From Methylohalobius crimeensis 10Ki (lineage in GTDB: Bacteria > Pseudomonadota > Gammaproteobacteria > Methylococcales > Methylothermaceae): a stretch of DNA of 64,000 nt. The notes under the pieces are model-generated. The model was given only the letters and a program-made list of their open reading frames with translations, made no database searches and was not told where the DNA came from. Shown here one piece after another: positions 62,574 through 64,000 of the stretch (positions within the stretch are counted from its first letter, which is position 1; each line of letters begins with the position of its first letter). Location of the stretch: the NCBI RefSeq assembly GCF_000421465.1, contig NZ_ATXB01000001.1, positions 558,001-622,000 of the forward strand, given 5' to 3'. Position numbers and translations under genes: made by a program.

Positions 62574-62993
62574 ATGTGGATTCAAAAGAAAATCGTCTTG
62601 TCGCCTAAATCCCGGGGGTTTCATCTTATTACCCGGGAACTGTTGGAGCATCTGCCGGAATTGCGTGACTTCCGGGTGGGTCAGGCGCAATTTTTCATCT
62701 GCCATACCTCCGCCTCCCTGACCATCAACGAAAACGCCGACCCCAGCGTGCGCGCCGATATGGAGGCGCATTTTACCCATTTCGTTCCCGAGAACGCCCC
62801 CTATTACGAGCACACCTTGGAAGGGCCGGACGATATGCCGGCGCATATCAAGGCTTCTTTATTGGGGCCGTCGGTGACCATTCCCATCGGCGAGGGACGC
62901 CTGCGTTTGGGTACCTGGCAGGGAATCTATCTGGGCGAGCATCGTAACCGCGGTGGGCGCCGCACCGTGATCGCGACGTTGCAGGGAGAATGA
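62574..62993 (+). CDS. yjbQ: YjbQ family protein (UPF0047)
   Basis: The 139-residue protein has the UPF0047 signature: an N-terminal strand with [20 protein letters not shown], then [22 protein letters not shown] and [15 protein letters not shown], ending [21 protein letters not shown]. coli YjbQ can give weak thiamine-phosphate-synthase activity, but its physiological role is not clear. The gene follows tRNA-Ser and overlaps the glucokinase start (ATGA). Confidence 0.93.
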   Translation: MWIQKKIVLSPKSRGFHLITRELLEHLPELRDFRVGQAQFFICHTSASLTINENADPSVRADMEAHFTHFVPENAPYYEHTLEGPDDMPAHIKASLLGPSVTIPIGEGRLRLGTWQGIYLGEHRNRGGRRTVIATLQGE

Positions 62994-63994
62994 GCGAAGC
63001 GGTCGTGCTGGCCGCCGATGTGGGCGGCACTAAGACCCTGCTGCGGCTGGCATGCTTTTCCGAGGAAGGATTGCGCGTGCTGGGGGAAGCGCGGTTCGCC
63101 AGCGCCGATTACGACCGCTTCGAGGATCTTCTGTCCGAGTTCGTGCAGGGCGACGACCGGCCGGTTGCCGCCGCCTGTTTCGGGGTGGCCGGACCCGTCG
63201 AGGACGGGGTGTGTCGGACCACCAATCTGCCCTGGCGGTTGGATGCGAAGAGGCTGTCCGATTTGCTGGAGGGGACGCCGGTACAGCTTCTCAACGATCT
63301 GGAAGCGGCGGCCTTCGGCATTCTTCATCTTCCGGAAACCCAATTGGTCGAATTGAATCCGGCCGCCCGGCGGCGTGACCAGGCCAACCGGGCGGTGATC
63401 GCCGCCGGTACCGGCTTGGGGGAAGCGCTGATTTTGCACCCCGAAAAGGATCCGCTGGTGGTTGCCACCGAGGGCGGTCATTGCGATTTCGCGCCCTTGG
63501 ATGTGTCCGAGGACCGCTTACTGGAGTGGTTGCGCGACTGCTACCCCGAACACGTCAGCTACGAGCGGATTCTATCCGGTTCCGGTTTGGTGGCCATTTA
63601 TCATTTTCTGCGCGCTCAGGACCCCGCCAGCGAAAATCTCCAAGTGGCCGCTGCCATGCTGGAAGAGGATCCGGCGGCGGTCATCGGTCGCTGGGGCGTC
63701 GAAAGGCGCGATGTGCTGTGTTATCGGGCGCTTGCTTGGTTTGCCCGGATTTATGGGGCCGAAGCCGGCAATTTGGCTTTGAAAAGCCTGGCTTTGGGTG
63801 GTGTCTATGTGACCGGCGGGATCGCGCCGAAAAGTTTGCCGATCCTGCAGGAGGGCGGATTCATGGCTCGATTTGCCGCCAAGGGACGATTCAAGGAGAT
63901 GCTGCGAAAGGTTTCGGTGAAAGTGGTGTTGAATTCGGATACCGTATTGATCGGGGCTCAGGAATGGGCGCGAAGCCACATGCTTCGGGCCTGA
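62990..63994 (+). CDS. glk: Glucokinase (bacterial Glk type)
   Basis: The 334-residue protein has the Glk ATP-binding start [16 protein letters not shown], the glucose-binding [22 protein letters not shown] and the active-site segment [11 protein letters not shown]. It phosphorylates glucose to glucose 6-phosphate with ATP. In a methylotroph it would serve glycogen or sugar recycling and not growth on external glucose. It overlaps yjbQ by four bases and may be co-transcribed with it. The gene is complete at the right edge of the window. Confidence 0.94.
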   Translation: MSEAVVLAADVGGTKTLLRLACFSEEGLRVLGEARFASADYDRFEDLLSEFVQGDDRPVAAACFGVAGPVEDGVCRTTNLPWRLDAKRLSDLLEGTPVQLLNDLEAAAFGILHLPETQLVELNPAARRRDQANRAVIAAGTGLGEALILHPEKDPLVVATEGGHCDFAPLDVSEDRLLEWLRDCYPEHVSYERILSGSGLVAIYHFLRAQDPASENLQVAAAMLEEDPAAVIGRWGVERRDVLCYRALAWFARIYGAEAGNLALKSLALGGVYVTGGIAPKSLPILQEGGFMARFAAKGRFKEMLRKVSVKVVLNSDTVLIGAQEWARSHMLRA

Positions 63995-64000
63995 ACAGGG

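Overview
The window comes from the chromosome of an aerobic methanol- and probably methane-oxidising gammaproteobacterium (order Methylococcales is the best fit). The main evidence is a complete calcium-type methanol dehydrogenase cluster in the order mxaF-J-G-I-R-S-A-C-K-L-D (4666-14707). Supporting signs are a two-subunit pyruvate carboxylase, a CCDC90/DUF1640-type coiled-coil protein, and ordinary gammaproteobacterial housekeeping genes (bamD, priA, recQ, dsbB, rpsU-yqeY-dnaG-rpoD). DNA is GC-rich by eye, apart from one striking AT-rich patch at about 58340-59150. Genus was not determined.

Layout. 1-4451: a truncated SulP anion transporter diverging from an NhaR-like LysR regulator, a double-PepSY protein, and a histidine kinase/response regulator pair that points away from mxaF. 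4666-14707: the mxa cluster, interrupted by GC-rich palindromes that divide it into F / JGI / RS / ACKLD. 14737-21617: a mobile-element-rich stretch with an IS630-type insertion sequence, a hendecad coiled-coil gene, recQ, a small inverted-repeat element, an IS66-like remnant, a TonB-dependent receptor, palindromic repeats and a short remnant of a second mxaD-like gene. 21618-26778: pyruvate carboxylase B and A, then bamD and a PfkB-type kinase. 26956-35713: a class I terpene synthase, a three-gene cassette (phosphate-binding-protein-like protein, outer-membrane barrel, GGDEF-EAL protein), a GMC oxidoreductase and a Wzx-like flippase. 36010-47582: priA, an AT-rich gap with two DnaA boxes, an HNH nuclease, dsbB, an EF-hand protein, an aspartic protease, a ClC channel, a TlpA-like thioredoxin, HemJ, the rpsU-yqeY-dnaG-rpoD operon and tRNA-Ile2(CAU).

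48396-59089 is the most unusual locus. A secreted protein of about 2,430 residues combines terpenoid-cyclase-like toroid repeats, five carboxypeptidase-regulatory repeats, a c-type heme motif, an NHL-like propeller and Ig-like segments. It is followed by a 985-residue transglutaminase-fold protein lacking the usual cysteine, whose AT-rich hydrophobic tail abuts a small AT-rich membrane-protein gene. This looks like a polymorphic surface or secreted system with an exchangeable tail; that reading is inference.

59156-63994: an ABC-2 exporter pair (YadG/YadH-like), a GlcG/HbpS-like protein, a cytochrome b561-like protein, tRNA-Ser(CGA), YjbQ and glucokinase.

In the mxa cluster, MxaF and MxaI form the periplasmic PQQ enzyme, MxaG (cytochrome cL) takes its electrons, and MxaJ, MxaR, S, A, C, K, L and D are the accessory set for assembly and calcium loading. 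The neighbouring kinase/regulator pair is a candidate, unproven, regulator of the cluster.
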